Both the position numbers and the translations under genes were made by a program. The notes under the pieces were generated by a model that saw only the letters and a list, made by a program, of their open reading frames with translations, had not been told where the DNA came from and made no database searches. This document shows, piece after piece, positions 16,448-26,367 of a DNA stretch of 64,000 bases. Location: assembly GCF_900109375.1 (NCBI RefSeq), contig NZ_FOAB01000001.1, positions 310,001-374,000 on the forward strand, in the 5' to 3' direction. Origin of the DNA: Aquimarina amphilecti (GTDB taxonomy: Bacteria > Bacteroidota > Bacteroidia > Flavobacteriales > Flavobacteriaceae). Within the stretch, counting starts at the first letter, position 1. Every line of letters starts with the position of its first letter.

Positions 16448-16936
16448 ATGGGCGAGTTAACAAGTTCTAAAAAGAAAGTAACCAATGTATTAAGTATAAC
16501 TCCAGAAGAACAAATAGGTTCTAATAATTGTTGGGCTGCAGCTTTATCAATGGCTTTGCAGAGTTATGGTACATACAAGTCAGAAAAAATACTTGATGAG
16601 ATGTTTGAAGCAAATAATCAAGGGTTGGATTTATTTACGTTACATCCGCAAATATCAACTCATTTTAGTTATATAAATTCAGAATATAGAAGTTTAATTT
16701 CTGGAAATGACCCTAAATTAAGTTTTAATGAGATACAAGGGCAGATAGATAGTAGTCGTCCAATTTTAATAGGCACACAGAATTATAATGGTTTCATGGC
16801 ACATGCACTTTTGATCACAGGATATACTGATGATAATACTGTTTTGATAATTGATCCTTGGGTTGGTGCTTTAAAAGAAATAGAGTTGCAAGAGCTAGAA
16901 AACTACTGGGTAGAAACTATTGTATTTGATAAATAA
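16448..16936 (+). CDS. Papain-like cysteine peptidase (C39-like)
   Basis: 162 residues with a plausible catalytic triad: Cys28 in NNCWAAALSMAL, His119 in MAHALLITGY and Asp136 in IIDPW. This is the arrangement of C39-like/AvrRpt2-like papain-fold peptidases. No signal peptide or transmembrane helix and no ABC transporter nearby, so it is not a bacteriocin exporter. Its upstream region has a short dyad, GTTGTTT-AA-AAACAAC (16390-16405). It stands alone between the lipase remnant and a convergent histidine kinase. Target unknown. Confidence 0.7.
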   Translation: MGELTSSKKKVTNVLSITPEEQIGSNNCWAAALSMALQSYGTYKSEKILDEMFEANNQGLDLFTLHPQISTHFSYINSEYRSLISGNDPKLSFNEIQGQIDSSRPILIGTQNYNGFMAHALLITGYTDDNTVLIIDPWVGALKEIELQELENYWVETIVFDK

Positions 16937-16956
16937 AAATAAAGATATCTAATTTT

Positions 16957-16988
16957 GAGTAGGTTTTTTTTAGCCTACTCTTTTTTTT
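16957..16988. terminator. Bidirectional intrinsic terminator
   Basis: GAGTAGG (16957-16963) pairs with CCTACTC (16974-16980) around a T-rich loop, followed by a run of T on the plus strand. It serves the convergent peptidase and histidine kinase genes. Confidence 0.7.
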
Positions 16989-18864
16989 ATTGAGTATAAG
17001 GGATTGTGAAATAAAATATAGAACCTAAATCTTTTTTGCTTTCTAACCAGATTTTCCCTCCTAACATTTCACTGTAGGCTTTTGCTATAGACAACCCTAT
17101 TCCAGCACCTTCTATTGCGTAATTGTTTTCTATGTCTGCTTGTACGAAACGTTCGAAAATTGCTTTTTGTCGATTTTTAGCAATTCCCATACCGGTATCT
17201 TTTACATAAAATTGTAAAAATTCATCTTTTACTTCGTATCCAAACGAAACAGAGCCTTCAGGAGTGTATTTAAGAGCGTTTTTTACTAGGTTGGTAAGTA
17301 TTGCATTGAATTTCTCTTTATCAGTTTTAATAACTGCTTCGTTATCCGGTAAACCGTTATTAAAACTTAATTGTAAATCCTTTCTGTCTGCTTCCGGTTT
17401 AAAAAAATGATATAAGTAGGTAACTTGTTCATTGATATTTATATCAGATGTAAAAACCTTTACTTGACCTGATTCAATCTTAGAAATATCAATAATATCT
17501 CTTATAATATTTAACATTCGGGCACCACTTTCTTCTATTAAGCTAATGTATAATTGTTGTTCGTCTCCAGTAAGGACAGGCTCTTTAAGTAATTCCGCAA
17601 AACCTAATATGCCATTCATGGGGGTGCGAATTTCATGGCTCATGTTTGCTAGGAAAGCGGATTTTAAACGATCACTTTCTTCAGCTTTATCTTTCATCTT
17701 ATTGAGCTCTATCTCATAAAGTTTAAGCTCAGTAATATCTGTTGCTGTTCCTACATAACCTATTATCTCTTTTTGATCATTATATTCTGGAATTGCTTGT
17801 CCTAATACCCAAATTGTAGTTCCATCTGGTCTAATGAATCGATATTCTGCATGAGAAGCCTCTTTTCTTTTAGTATCATCATACCAATTAGATTTTAATT
17901 TTTTTCTATCCTCTGGATGAACAGCCTTAAGCCATCCGTCATTCATTGCTTCTTGTTGTCCCAGGCCCGAAATTTCACACCATTTCTCGTTAACAAATGT
18001 GGTTTTCCCATTTGCCTTTGTCATAAAAATACCTACTGGTGAGATATCTGTTAAAGTTTGATATCTATTTTCACTTAATTGTATTACTTTTTCAGCTTCT
18101 TCAAACTTTTGACGATAGGTTAGTGAATGATATACATCTTTAAAAGTAGAATAGGTGTTTTCCGAAATTTCTTTTTGGAAATACTTAATATATACAGTGA
18201 ATATGATTCCGTAGTAGAGACTCATAACGATCTTAGAGGATAAGCCAGAAATCAGAAAATTCGTAACATCCATTGGCCCCCAAAATCCAACAACACTAAA
18301 CATTATTGCATCAAATGATAGTATCAAAAGCATAGTAATAAGTATTCTTAAAAAAAGAGCTTGTATGTGTTTAGATATGTACTCAAATATGAATATTATA
18401 AGAATAGAATCAATAAATAAAAGAATAGTGCCATATATTAAAAGAAAGACATTGGTATTGAAAAAATCTGATAGCATTTTAAAAGATACCTGATGAATGT
18501 TGGAATCTTTTAAATTAATACCAAAAAGTAGTAATAATATTACGATCATCAAATTTGCTATAACAAGAGCGTATATTAGCTTTCGAGTTAACAAAGCGTC
18601 TTCTTTGATGTAAAAGATTAAAACGGTAAATAATGTTACAGAGAAAAGAACAGATGACCCAGGAGATACTGTTATACCATCATAAATCTCAAAATACATA
18701 GTTGTGGCTGTAAACACCTGGATGAATTGAAACATTCCCAGTGCAGTAAATAAAAGTCCATTACCTGTAACTTTTCGAAAATGAAACAACGTAAGAACCA
18801 AAAAGGATACAACAAACCCCTGTAGTAATAAAACTGATATTTGATAAAAATTTACTGCTTCCAT
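16987..18864 (-). CDS. Membrane PAS histidine kinase
   Basis: 625 residues. The N-terminal 230 or so residues form about six or seven transmembrane helices with no large external loop, so a membrane-embedded or intracellular signal is likely. Next come one PAS/PAC domain (about 265-385; GIFMTKANGKTTFVNEKW, VGTATDITELK), HisKA with His410 in NMSHEIRTPMNGILGF, and HATPase (NLVKNALKYTPEGS, DTGMGIAKNRQ, GAGIGLSIAK). No receiver domain is attached and no response regulator is adjacent, so the partner lies elsewhere; the stand-alone Hpt or REC-glycosyltransferase at 1.5-3 kb are speculative candidates. Confidence 0.9.
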   Translation of the reverse strand: MEAVNFYQISVLLLQGFVVSFLVLTLFHFRKVTGNGLLFTALGMFQFIQVFTATTMYFEIYDGITVSPGSSVLFSVTLFTVLIFYIKEDALLTRKLIYALVIANLMIVILLLLFGINLKDSNIHQVSFKMLSDFFNTNVFLLIYGTILLFIDSILIIFIFEYISKHIQALFLRILITMLLILSFDAIMFSVVGFWGPMDVTNFLISGLSSKIVMSLYYGIIFTVYIKYFQKEISENTYSTFKDVYHSLTYRQKFEEAEKVIQLSENRYQTLTDISPVGIFMTKANGKTTFVNEKWCEISGLGQQEAMNDGWLKAVHPEDRKKLKSNWYDDTKRKEASHAEYRFIRPDGTTIWVLGQAIPEYNDQKEIIGYVGTATDITELKLYEIELNKMKDKAEESDRLKSAFLANMSHEIRTPMNGILGFAELLKEPVLTGDEQQLYISLIEESGARMLNIIRDIIDISKIESGQVKVFTSDININEQVTYLYHFFKPEADRKDLQLSFNNGLPDNEAVIKTDKEKFNAILTNLVKNALKYTPEGSVSFGYEVKDEFLQFYVKDTGMGIAKNRQKAIFERFVQADIENNYAIEGAGIGLSIAKAYSEMLGGKIWLESKKDLGSIFYFTIPYTQ

Positions 18865-19135
18865 AAAACATTATGAATCATCTTTATTTTAGGTTAAATA
18901 AAGAGATTGTATTTATATTAAAAAAAGCCCGAGAAATAATCAATATGTGCAAATCTTTAAGGGGAAATTAGATGTAAACATGCACATCGAAGATACGAAA
19001 GTAATTATATTTTGATAGCTACAATACACAAGTTTTTCTAGAAATAGAGTATTATATCCGCTATTCTTTGGTTAATTTTTAATACTAAGAGCTAAGTTGA
19101 TTGTTTTTATATATTAGATAATGAGAAATCAGATG

Positions 19136-19648
19136 TTAGCGTTGTAGAAAGGTATATGCGAAAAATAACATAGCAGCTAAGGTTGCGCTTGTGACAAATA
19201 AAAGATTCTTTTTGGGATCTTTTGTTTTTTTTAAGGTAAGTATTTTAAAAATTTGAGTCATTTTATTTTGTTCAAAAAAGAGTAGAACTATTAGAATAAT
19301 AAGGAATACTATGGCATTAATGGTAGCTCCAGTATTTACTTGATAAAATATATCAAATAATACAATATTGGTCATGATTGGGAGTAGTAAAAGTGCGCCA
19401 ATAATCTTTGTACGTTGGGATAGTAGGAGTAGGGCTCCTGTAACTTGAAGAATTCCGATTATAATAGGTATTGTTTGTGTGTAACCAAAAAAAGACCACA
19501 TTAGCTCCATTCCTGTTAACTCACTTACTAATTTATCAGGAAAACCGTTATTGTTACTGAATTGTAGTGGTTTTGCAGCACCATAAACGAATATAAAAAA
19601 TGCAACAAAGTATCGTAAGGTGCGTTCAATTATTTTTTGAAAAGGCAT
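19136..19648 (-). CDS. DoxX-like integral membrane protein
   Basis: 170 residues with about four transmembrane helices. The N-terminal motif YFVAFFIFVYGAAKPLQF and the following LTGMELMWSFFGYTQ are typical of flavobacterial DoxX-like/DUF proteins. The frame runs back to TTG 19687, but ATG 19648 (MPFQKIIERTLRYF) places the first helix at the usual distance from the start. Function is unknown; related proteins are linked to thiol or quinone redox stress. It lies downstream of another small membrane protein on the same strand. Confidence 0.7.
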   Translation of the reverse strand: MPFQKIIERTLRYFVAFFIFVYGAAKPLQFSNNNGFPDKLVSELTGMELMWSFFGYTQTIPIIIGILQVTGALLLLSQRTKIIGALLLLPIMTNIVLFDIFYQVNTGATINAIVFLIILIVLLFFEQNKMTQIFKILTLKKTKDPKKNLLFVTSATLAAMLFFAYTFLQR

Positions 19649-19714
19649 TTGGTAGTTTTTAGTAATCAGACGATTCACTAAAAACAATGTTACACTATGA
19701 ATAAAAATTTATAA

Positions 19715-20344
19715 CTAAGTTATTTTTCGCCTCCAGAAAGTAACAAATATTAATGTTATTATTGAAGGGGTTAGCCAAATCCACAAGGTACTTGAATCTA
19801 ATGCGGCTAACAAAAATGCCGTGACCGCTGCTCCATAAGCTCCAGACATTTTTCCAATATGATTAGATAAATAGCCTCTAGGATTCGTTTTAAAGGTTTT
19901 ATAGAGTTTTATGTCTCTTATTGTGGCCATTACTCCAAATCCTCCAAAAAAGAAAAATAAAGTGCTTTTAGGGATCTCTTGTACGCGATAAAAAATACCA
20001 ATACTAATCATTCCGAAAAAAATTAGTCCCATTATAATGGTAATAGTTATGTCTGTAGTTCCTAATGTGTGATGCTTCTTAAATCGCAGTATTCTATTTC
20101 CGGAAATTACAAGATATATAGTGAAAATTGAGAGTAGATTAAGTAATAGGTTTTTATGATTAGGTAATAGGGTAATAGGTATTGCTATAAGGGCACTTAT
20201 AAACATAGCTACAGAAAAAACGACCCCCGATTTTCTGTGATAAAACTTACCTTTTTTACCGATAATGCTAATAAGACCTGCTAATAAACCGATACCGCCA
20301 AAGAAGGCGTGAATATAAATAAGAATTAGAGCAATTTGTTCCAT
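19715..20344 (-). CDS. DUF2306-like membrane protein
   Basis: 209 residues and about six or seven hydrophobic helices. It begins with a His-containing helix (LILIYIHAFFGGIGLLAGL), then KGKFYHRKSGVVFSV and later NHIGKMSGAYGAAVTAFL. Spaced histidines in membrane helices suggest haem or redox chemistry, as in DUF2306-type proteins, but no function can be assigned. It follows hutG by 57 nt on the same strand, and there is no sign that it belongs to histidine utilisation. Confidence 0.65.
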   Translation of the reverse strand: MEQIALILIYIHAFFGGIGLLAGLISIIGKKGKFYHRKSGVVFSVAMFISALIAIPITLLPNHKNLLLNLLSIFTIYLVISGNRILRFKKHHTLGTTDITITIIMGLIFFGMISIGIFYRVQEIPKSTLFFFFGGFGVMATIRDIKLYKTFKTNPRGYLSNHIGKMSGAYGAAVTAFLLAALDSSTLWIWLTPSIITLIFVTFWRRKIT

Positions 20345-20401
20345 ACAGCTTATCAGTATTTCTATTGTAAATATAATTAAATGTAGAAACAGAAAATATA
20401 A

Positions 20402-21355
20402 TTAAGAAGTGGAAATAAATTTCATAATATAATAAACTAGTCTAGCTGCTAATCTTGCGGTGCAATTGTCTAAATCATAGATGGGATTAAGTTCTACAAT
20501 ATCTGTACTTATTAACTTACCACTATTACAGATATGTTCAATAGTAAATAAAGCAATATCAGTCGAAAAACCAAATGGAGAAGGGGCGCTAACACCAGGG
20601 GCAAAAGAAGACGAAAAACCATCTAAATCAATAGTTAAATAAACTACATCAATATCGTTTATAAAATTATCAATTACAGTTGCAATGTGGTTTTTGTTTT
20701 CAATATTAAAATCTGTGTTTTTAATATATTCTACTCCCAATTTTTGAGCCGTTTGAAATAATATTTTATTGTTAGATTCTTCTTGAATACCTAGGCACAA
20801 GTATTTGAAACGATCGTTCTCTTTTGAAATTTGATAAAACGGAGTGCCAGAATTTCCTTTGTCATTTACAGTTCTTAGATCAAAATGGGCATCTAGGTTT
20901 ATAATTCCAATACAAGTATCTGGGAGGTGTTTTCTAATTCCGTTATAATGGGCATATGCTAAATCATGACCGCCACCTAAAATTATATTAAAATACTTGT
21001 TTTTAATCAGTTGAAACACTTTGTCTGAAGTAATACTTTGTGTTTTTTCTAGATCATTTTCAATACAATAAATGTTACCTGCATCGATTGTTTTAACAGA
21101 TTTATCAAGGTGATTTGACAAGGATCCTATCATTTTTCTTATAAGATCAGGTGCGGACTCTGTACCAATTCTACCTAGATTTCTTTTTACTCCTTCTTCA
21201 CAAGCGTACCCTAGAATTGCAAAGGCTGTTTGTTCGTTTTCAGGAAGTTCATTGTTTTCTAAATCAACACAAGTTATTTTTTCGTGAAGGTATAATTGAT
21301 CATTAGATGTTCGTCCTGACCAAATAGTTGAATTTGTTTTTTTATAATTTTTCAT
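20402..21355 (-). CDS. hutG: Formimidoylglutamase
   Basis: 317 residues, ureohydrolase (arginase/agmatinase) fold. The binuclear Mn ligands are visible in GGGHDLAYAH, NLDAHFDLR and LTIDLDGF, followed by the SPFG loop. It hydrolyses N-formimidoyl-L-glutamate to glutamate and formamide, the last step of the four-step histidine degradation route. It is the last gene of the leftward hutH-I-U-G order, 48 nt after hutU. The neighbours turn a general ureohydrolase call into a confident HutG assignment. Confidence 0.93.
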   Translation of the reverse strand: MKNYKKTNSTIWSGRTSNDQLYLHEKITCVDLENNELPENEQTAFAILGYACEEGVKRNLGRIGTESAPDLIRKMIGSLSNHLDKSVKTIDAGNIYCIENDLEKTQSITSDKVFQLIKNKYFNIILGGGHDLAYAHYNGIRKHLPDTCIGIINLDAHFDLRTVNDKGNSGTPFYQISKENDRFKYLCLGIQEESNNKILFQTAQKLGVEYIKNTDFNIENKNHIATVIDNFINDIDVVYLTIDLDGFSSSFAPGVSAPSPFGFSTDIALFTIEHICNSGKLISTDIVELNPIYDLDNCTARLAARLVYYIMKFISTS

Positions 21356-21403
21356 TGGAAGAATTATGCTTGTGTATAAAATATTGCACAGATGTTTTGG
21401 GTG

Positions 21404-23416
21404 TTAAAATAATTTGTCTAAAATACTTTTTTCTAATACATTAGGAATGGTTACTTTAAGTTCTGGTGTACGTCTCATTTCTCTTTTAATAGCAAAAATA
21501 GCTTCTTCATTTCTTGCCCAGCTTCTTCGAGAAATACCATTATTTACGTCATAAAATAACATGTTTTTTAACTTTTTGGAGGCTTCTATGGATCCATCAA
21601 GCAGTAGTCCAAATCCTCCATTGATTACTTCACCCCAACCAACGCCACCACCATTATGAATAGAAACCCAAGTCGCACCTCTAAAACTATCTCCTATCAC
21701 ATTATGAATGGCCATATCGGCTGTGAATTTGCTTCCATCATAAATATTGCTTGTTTCTCTATAAGGAGAATCTGTACCACTTACATCGTGGTGATCTCTG
21801 CCTAATACTACAGGTGCGGAGATTTGGTTTGATTTAATGGCTTTGTTAAACGCCTCAGCGATTTTAGCTCTGCCTTCGGCATCTGCATATAGAATCCGAG
21901 CTTGAGAGCCTACAACAAGCTTATTTTGCTTTGCTTCTTCAATCCAAGTGATGTTATCTTGCATTTGTTGTTGGATTTCTTTTGGAGCGTTTTCTTTAAT
22001 TTCTTGCATTACCTGAATGGCAATCTTATCTGTAGTATCTAAGTCACTAGGTTTTCCGGATGTACATACCCATCTAAATGGTCCAAAGCCATAATCAAAA
22101 CACATAGGGCCTAAAATATCCTGGACATAGGATGAATATTTAAAATCAATATTGTTTTCGGCCATTACATCTGCTCCAGCACGTGATGCTTCTAAAAGAA
22201 ATGCGTTTCCATAATCAAAGAAGTATGTTCCCTTTGCCGTATGTTTATTTATTGCATCCGCCTGTCTTCTCAGTGATTCTTGTACTTTAATTTTAAATTT
22301 TTCTGGATCATTTGCAATCATCTGATTGGATTCTGAATAAGTCATTCCAACTGGATAGTATCCGCCAGACCAAGGATTGTGCAAAGATGTTTGATCAGAA
22401 CCAAGATGTATATATATGCTTTCATCATAAAACCGTTCCCAAACATCAACAATATTTCCTTTGTAAGCTATCGAAACTACCTCATCGTTTTTAACCGCTG
22501 TTCTAACTCTACTTACCAAATCGCTTAAATCATCTACAATTTCATCAACCCATCCTTGATTATAACGTTTTTCTGCAGCATCTGGGTTTACTTCTGCACA
22601 TACAGTGATACATTTGGCAATATTACCAGCTTTAGGTTGCGCACCACTCATGCCTCCCAATCCAGCAGTTAAGAAAATTTTTCCTTCAGTTTTTTTACCT
22701 TGATTTAAAGTTTTTCGAAAAGCATTCATTACTGTGATAGTAGTTCCATGTACAATTCCTTGCGGGCCAATATACATATAACTACCAGCGGTCATTTGTC
22801 CATATTGGGTAACACCAAGTGCGTTAAATCTCTCCCAGTCATCTGGTTTGGAGTAATTTGGAATCATCATTCCATTTGTAACAATAACTCTGGGAGCTTC
22901 TTTAGATGAAGGGAATAGCCCCATAGGATGACCAGAATACATATGTAAAGTCTGCTCGTCAGTCATGGTTGCTAGATAATGCATAGTTATTAGATACTGC
23001 GCCCAATTCTGAAACACTCCACCATTTCCTCCGTATGTTATCAGTTCATAAGGGTGTTGAGCTACAGCTGGATCCAAATTGTTTTGTATCATCAACATAA
23101 TTCCTGCGGCTTGCATCGAATTTGCAGGATATTCTTGGATAGGTCTTGCATAAATTTTGTAGTCAGGCATAAATCGATACATATAAATCCGCCCAAATTC
23201 ATTTAATTCTTCAAGAAATTCTTTTGCAAGCTCTTCATGCCAATTGTTGGGGAAATATCTAAGAGCATTTTTAAGAGCCAGTTTTTTTTCATCAATGGAT
23301 AAAATTTGCTTCCGTTTGGGTGCTCTACTTATTTTGGAGCTAAACTCTTTTCTTGGAGGAAGTGTTTTAGGTATACCGGATATAATTTGTTTTTCGAAAT
23401 TAGTCATAAGAGGCAC
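21404..23416 (-). CDS. hutU: Urocanate hydratase
   Basis: 670 residues, longer than the roughly 555-residue proteobacterial HutU but normal for the extended Bacteroidota form. It carries TAGLGGMSGAQPKAG (NAD site), SDQTSLHNPWSGGYYPVG, GRDHHDVSGTDSPYRETSNI and HNGGGVGWGEVINGGFG. It adds water to urocanate with tightly bound NAD+ to give imidazolonepropionate. Second degradation enzyme in the pathway, third in the gene order, 37 nt after hutI. Confidence 0.96.
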   Translation of the reverse strand: MPLMTNFEKQIISGIPKTLPPRKEFSSKISRAPKRKQILSIDEKKLALKNALRYFPNNWHEELAKEFLEELNEFGRIYMYRFMPDYKIYARPIQEYPANSMQAAGIMLMIQNNLDPAVAQHPYELITYGGNGGVFQNWAQYLITMHYLATMTDEQTLHMYSGHPMGLFPSSKEAPRVIVTNGMMIPNYSKPDDWERFNALGVTQYGQMTAGSYMYIGPQGIVHGTTITVMNAFRKTLNQGKKTEGKIFLTAGLGGMSGAQPKAGNIAKCITVCAEVNPDAAEKRYNQGWVDEIVDDLSDLVSRVRTAVKNDEVVSIAYKGNIVDVWERFYDESIYIHLGSDQTSLHNPWSGGYYPVGMTYSESNQMIANDPEKFKIKVQESLRRQADAINKHTAKGTYFFDYGNAFLLEASRAGADVMAENNIDFKYSSYVQDILGPMCFDYGFGPFRWVCTSGKPSDLDTTDKIAIQVMQEIKENAPKEIQQQMQDNITWIEEAKQNKLVVGSQARILYADAEGRAKIAEAFNKAIKSNQISAPVVLGRDHHDVSGTDSPYRETSNIYDGSKFTADMAIHNVIGDSFRGATWVSIHNGGGVGWGEVINGGFGLLLDGSIEASKKLKNMLFYDVNNGISRRSWARNEEAIFAIKREMRRTPELKVTIPNVLEKSILDKLF

Positions 23417-23453
23417 TATAGTTACTAGTTTATTGATTTAGAATTGGTTTTTA

Positions 23454-24701
23454 TTATTTAGAATATACTATTTCTCCACGTTTCCAAACTTGTGATGGAG
23501 TCAGTTTACCTTGATTGTATAGTATTTCGTTGTAATTGTCGATTGGAAAAAGACAGAAGTCTGCTATCATTTTTGGAGCTAATTTGCCACGATCTTCTAA
23601 TTTTAAAGCAGCTGCTGCTCTATAGGTTATTCCTGCTAATACTTCTGCATTACTAAGCTTTTGAAATGTTCCTAGAATACAAGCTTGTGTTAGTAAATCT
23701 CCCATTGGTGCAGAACCAGGATTCCAATCACTTGCAATGGCCAAAGCACCTCCCGCATTTAGAATTTTTCTTGCAGGTGTAAAATCACATCCTAAGCCAA
23801 TAGAAGCTCCTGGCAGTGCGACCGATATCACATCACTTTCGGCTAGTGCTTTAATTTCATTATCTGTACTAGCTTCTAGATGATCTGCGCTTATAGCCTT
23901 AATTTCAACAGCAATTTCACTACCACCAGTAGTAAACTGATCTGCGTGAACAGTAATGTCGAACCCCATCTCTATCGCTTTCTCAAAATATGGCTTTATG
24001 TTTTCTTTAGTAAAGGCACTCTGTTCTATAAAAGCATCTATTCTATTGGTGAGTTTCTCTGTTTTTAGAATAGGAAATAGAGTAGTAGCAATTTCGTTTA
24101 GATATTCCTGGTGATTCCCATCATAATCCTTAGGTAGCATATGTGCTGCTAAACAGGTAGGAATAAGATCTGATTCTATATTTAAACTAGCTTCTTTTAT
24201 TGCACGAAGCATTTTAAGCTCTTCTTGTACAGAAAGTCCATAACCACTTTTTACTTCCACAGTGGTGATACCGTTTTTAAGAAGGTTATTAGCTCTTTTT
24301 ACTACAGAATGGCATAGTTCATCTTGACTAGCGGTTCGAGTATTGGTAACGGTATCCCATATTCCACCACCAGCTTTTGCGATTTCGAGGTAAGATTTTC
24401 CAGAGTTTCGCATAGCATAGTCGTTTGCTCTGGAGCCTGAAAAGCATATATGTGTATGAGCATCGATTAAGCCAGGAAGACAGACGTAATCGGATTGTAG
24501 TTCTATAATTTCTGCATTATAGTTGTTTCCGATTTCTTTTAAATTAGAGTAACTCCCAATGCTATGAATATTTTCTCCATCCATTAGAATTCCTGCATCA
24601 TCAATCACGGGTATTTCTTCATCTTTTAAAGCACCTTTTAGTGATAATCCATCCATGGATATCAATTGCTTGATGGGGCCAATAAGTGTGTACTTTTTCA
24701 T
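23454..24701 (-). CDS. hutI: Imidazolonepropionase
   Basis: 415-residue amidohydrolase. Metal-binding HTH in GLIDAHTHICFSG, GGGIWDTVTNTR, VKSGYGL, a His in VHADQFT, and ASDWNPGSAPMGDL. It opens the imidazolone ring to formimidoylglutamate. It overlaps nothing but starts 2 nt after the hutH stop, so coupled translation is likely. Confidence 0.96.
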   Translation of the reverse strand: MKKYTLIGPIKQLISMDGLSLKGALKDEEIPVIDDAGILMDGENIHSIGSYSNLKEIGNNYNAEIIELQSDYVCLPGLIDAHTHICFSGSRANDYAMRNSGKSYLEIAKAGGGIWDTVTNTRTASQDELCHSVVKRANNLLKNGITTVEVKSGYGLSVQEELKMLRAIKEASLNIESDLIPTCLAAHMLPKDYDGNHQEYLNEIATTLFPILKTEKLTNRIDAFIEQSAFTKENIKPYFEKAIEMGFDITVHADQFTTGGSEIAVEIKAISADHLEASTDNEIKALAESDVISVALPGASIGLGCDFTPARKILNAGGALAIASDWNPGSAPMGDLLTQACILGTFQKLSNAEVLAGITYRAAAALKLEDRGKLAPKMIADFCLFPIDNYNEILYNQGKLTPSQVWKRGEIVYSK

Positions 24702-24703
24702 AA

Positions 24704-26284
24704 CTAGTATATTTCAAATTGGTTGGAGAATTTAGTCTCTAAAGATACACTCTCCTTGTTGGCAATGCTATTTGCTAATGTAATGATGGTTTTATTTTTA
24801 ATAATATCAATCCCTTTTTCTATATCATCAGCAAATACGCGATCTTTTTCTGCAAAAGAGACTTTTTTACGTACCATTTTATGAATTTCGTCTAAAATGA
24901 CACCAGATTTCATTGGTTTTCTAAACTCAAAAGCTTGGGCTGCTGTTAGGAGTTCTATAGCTAAAATTTTTTCTACGTTTTCGATCACTCTTAATGCTTT
25001 TCTACCACCAATAGATCCCATACTAACGTGATCTTCTTGTCCAAGTGAGGTAGGTATACTATCCGCGCTAGAAGGAAAGCACAAGCCTTTGTTTTCACTT
25101 GCTAATGCTGCAGTAGTGTATTGTAAGATCATGTATCCAGAGTTTATACCGGTATCATTCATTAATAGTTTTGGGACTCCAGGAGAATTTCCTTCTAAGG
25201 CTAAGTATATTCTTCGATCCGAAATATTTCCAATTTCTGAAGCTGCAAGACATGCGTAATCTATAGCCATAGCTAAAGGTTGTCCATGAAAACTACCACC
25301 ACTTATTGTAAGTTCTTCGTCAATAATGATAGGGTTGTCTGTTACAGAGTTTAGTTCGACTTCGACTAATTCCTTAAGATGAAGCCATGAGTTTCTAGAA
25401 GCTCCATGTACTTGTGGTATACATCGCAAAGAGTATGGGTCTTGAACTCGATCACAGTCAATATGATCTTCCATTATTTCAGATCCTTTTAGTAAAGATT
25501 TTACTCTAGATGCCACGTGAATATTTCCTTTGAAAGGACGTAACTCATGTAATTCGTTGTAAAAAGGTTTTACAGAGCCTTGTAATCCTTCGATCATCAT
25601 GGCTCCAATAATATCAGCTTGAGAAAGACAACTATGCAGTTTTTCTACAACTTTTACAGCATGTGCTGCTATAAATTGTGTTCCATTTATGAGGGCTAAT
25701 CCTTCTTTGGGTCCAAGATCTAAAGAGACTAACTTACTTTTTTTAAATAAATCCGAAGTAGTTATTTCGTTTCCTTCATAAACTACTTTTCCTAGTCCGA
25801 TTAAGGGTAAGAAAAGATGAGATAACGGTGCCAAATCTCCAGAAGCACCAACAGAACCTTGAGAAGGAACAATAGGAATTGCATTATTATCAATATGCCA
25901 TAGTATACGATCTAATGTGCTCTCAGCGATACCAGAATATCCCTTGGCAAGAGATTGTAATTTTAGAATTAGCATAAGTTTAGCAATTTCTTGGTCAATT
26001 GGGTCACCCACACCTACACTATGACTCTGTAATATATTAGATTGAAGTATTTTGGTTTCTTCTTTAGAAATCATAGTAGTACACAGGGGACCGAAACCAG
26101 TATTTATTCCATATACCGGATTGCCTTTGTCGACAATGTTTTCTACTACATTACGACTCTTTTTGATTTTTTCTCTAGCGGTTGTAGAAATGATACCTTT
26201 GATTTCTCCAGAAGCTATTTTGATAGCTTTACTTACTGTAAGGTAATCTTCTCCGAATTGAAAATTTGATGATATTTTAGACAT
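24704..26284 (-). CDS. hutH: Histidine ammonia-lyase
   Basis: 526 residues. It contains the MIO-forming Ala147-Ser148-Gly149 in GSVGASGDLAPLSH, which cyclises without a cofactor and lets the enzyme deaminate histidine to urocanate. Other family landmarks: NTGFGPL and SADSIPTSLGQEDHVSMG. First gene of the leftward hut operon. The 83-nt gap to the divergent LysR gene contains a T-N11-A dyad, so expression is probably controlled by that regulator. Confidence 0.96.
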   Translation of the reverse strand: MSKISSNFQFGEDYLTVSKAIKIASGEIKGIISTTAREKIKKSRNVVENIVDKGNPVYGINTGFGPLCTTMISKEETKILQSNILQSHSVGVGDPIDQEIAKLMLILKLQSLAKGYSGIAESTLDRILWHIDNNAIPIVPSQGSVGASGDLAPLSHLFLPLIGLGKVVYEGNEITTSDLFKKSKLVSLDLGPKEGLALINGTQFIAAHAVKVVEKLHSCLSQADIIGAMMIEGLQGSVKPFYNELHELRPFKGNIHVASRVKSLLKGSEIMEDHIDCDRVQDPYSLRCIPQVHGASRNSWLHLKELVEVELNSVTDNPIIIDEELTISGGSFHGQPLAMAIDYACLAASEIGNISDRRIYLALEGNSPGVPKLLMNDTGINSGYMILQYTTAALASENKGLCFPSSADSIPTSLGQEDHVSMGSIGGRKALRVIENVEKILAIELLTAAQAFEFRKPMKSGVILDEIHKMVRKKVSFAEKDRVFADDIEKGIDIIKNKTIITLANSIANKESVSLETKFSNQFEIY

Positions 26285-26317
26285 TATAGTTGTTCGTATT
26301 TGTATACACTAAGATAA

Positions 26318-26346
26318 TTAGTATTTTTAATAATTATAAATACTAA
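26318..26346. promoter_or_regulatory. LysR-type operator between hutH and lysR
   Basis: A perfect interrupted dyad: TTAGTATTT (26318-26326), 11 nt, AAATACTAA (26338-26346). This is the T-N11-A form of LysR-family sites. A -7-like box for the regulator gene, TAATTTTG (26344-26351), overlaps its right arm, which suggests autoregulation as well as control of hutH. Confidence 0.65.
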
Positions 26347-26367
26347 TTTTGTCAATAATTAATAACT

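Noticed and set aside
22312..22494. 60-codon plus-strand frame
   Set aside because: Antisense shadow within hutU.
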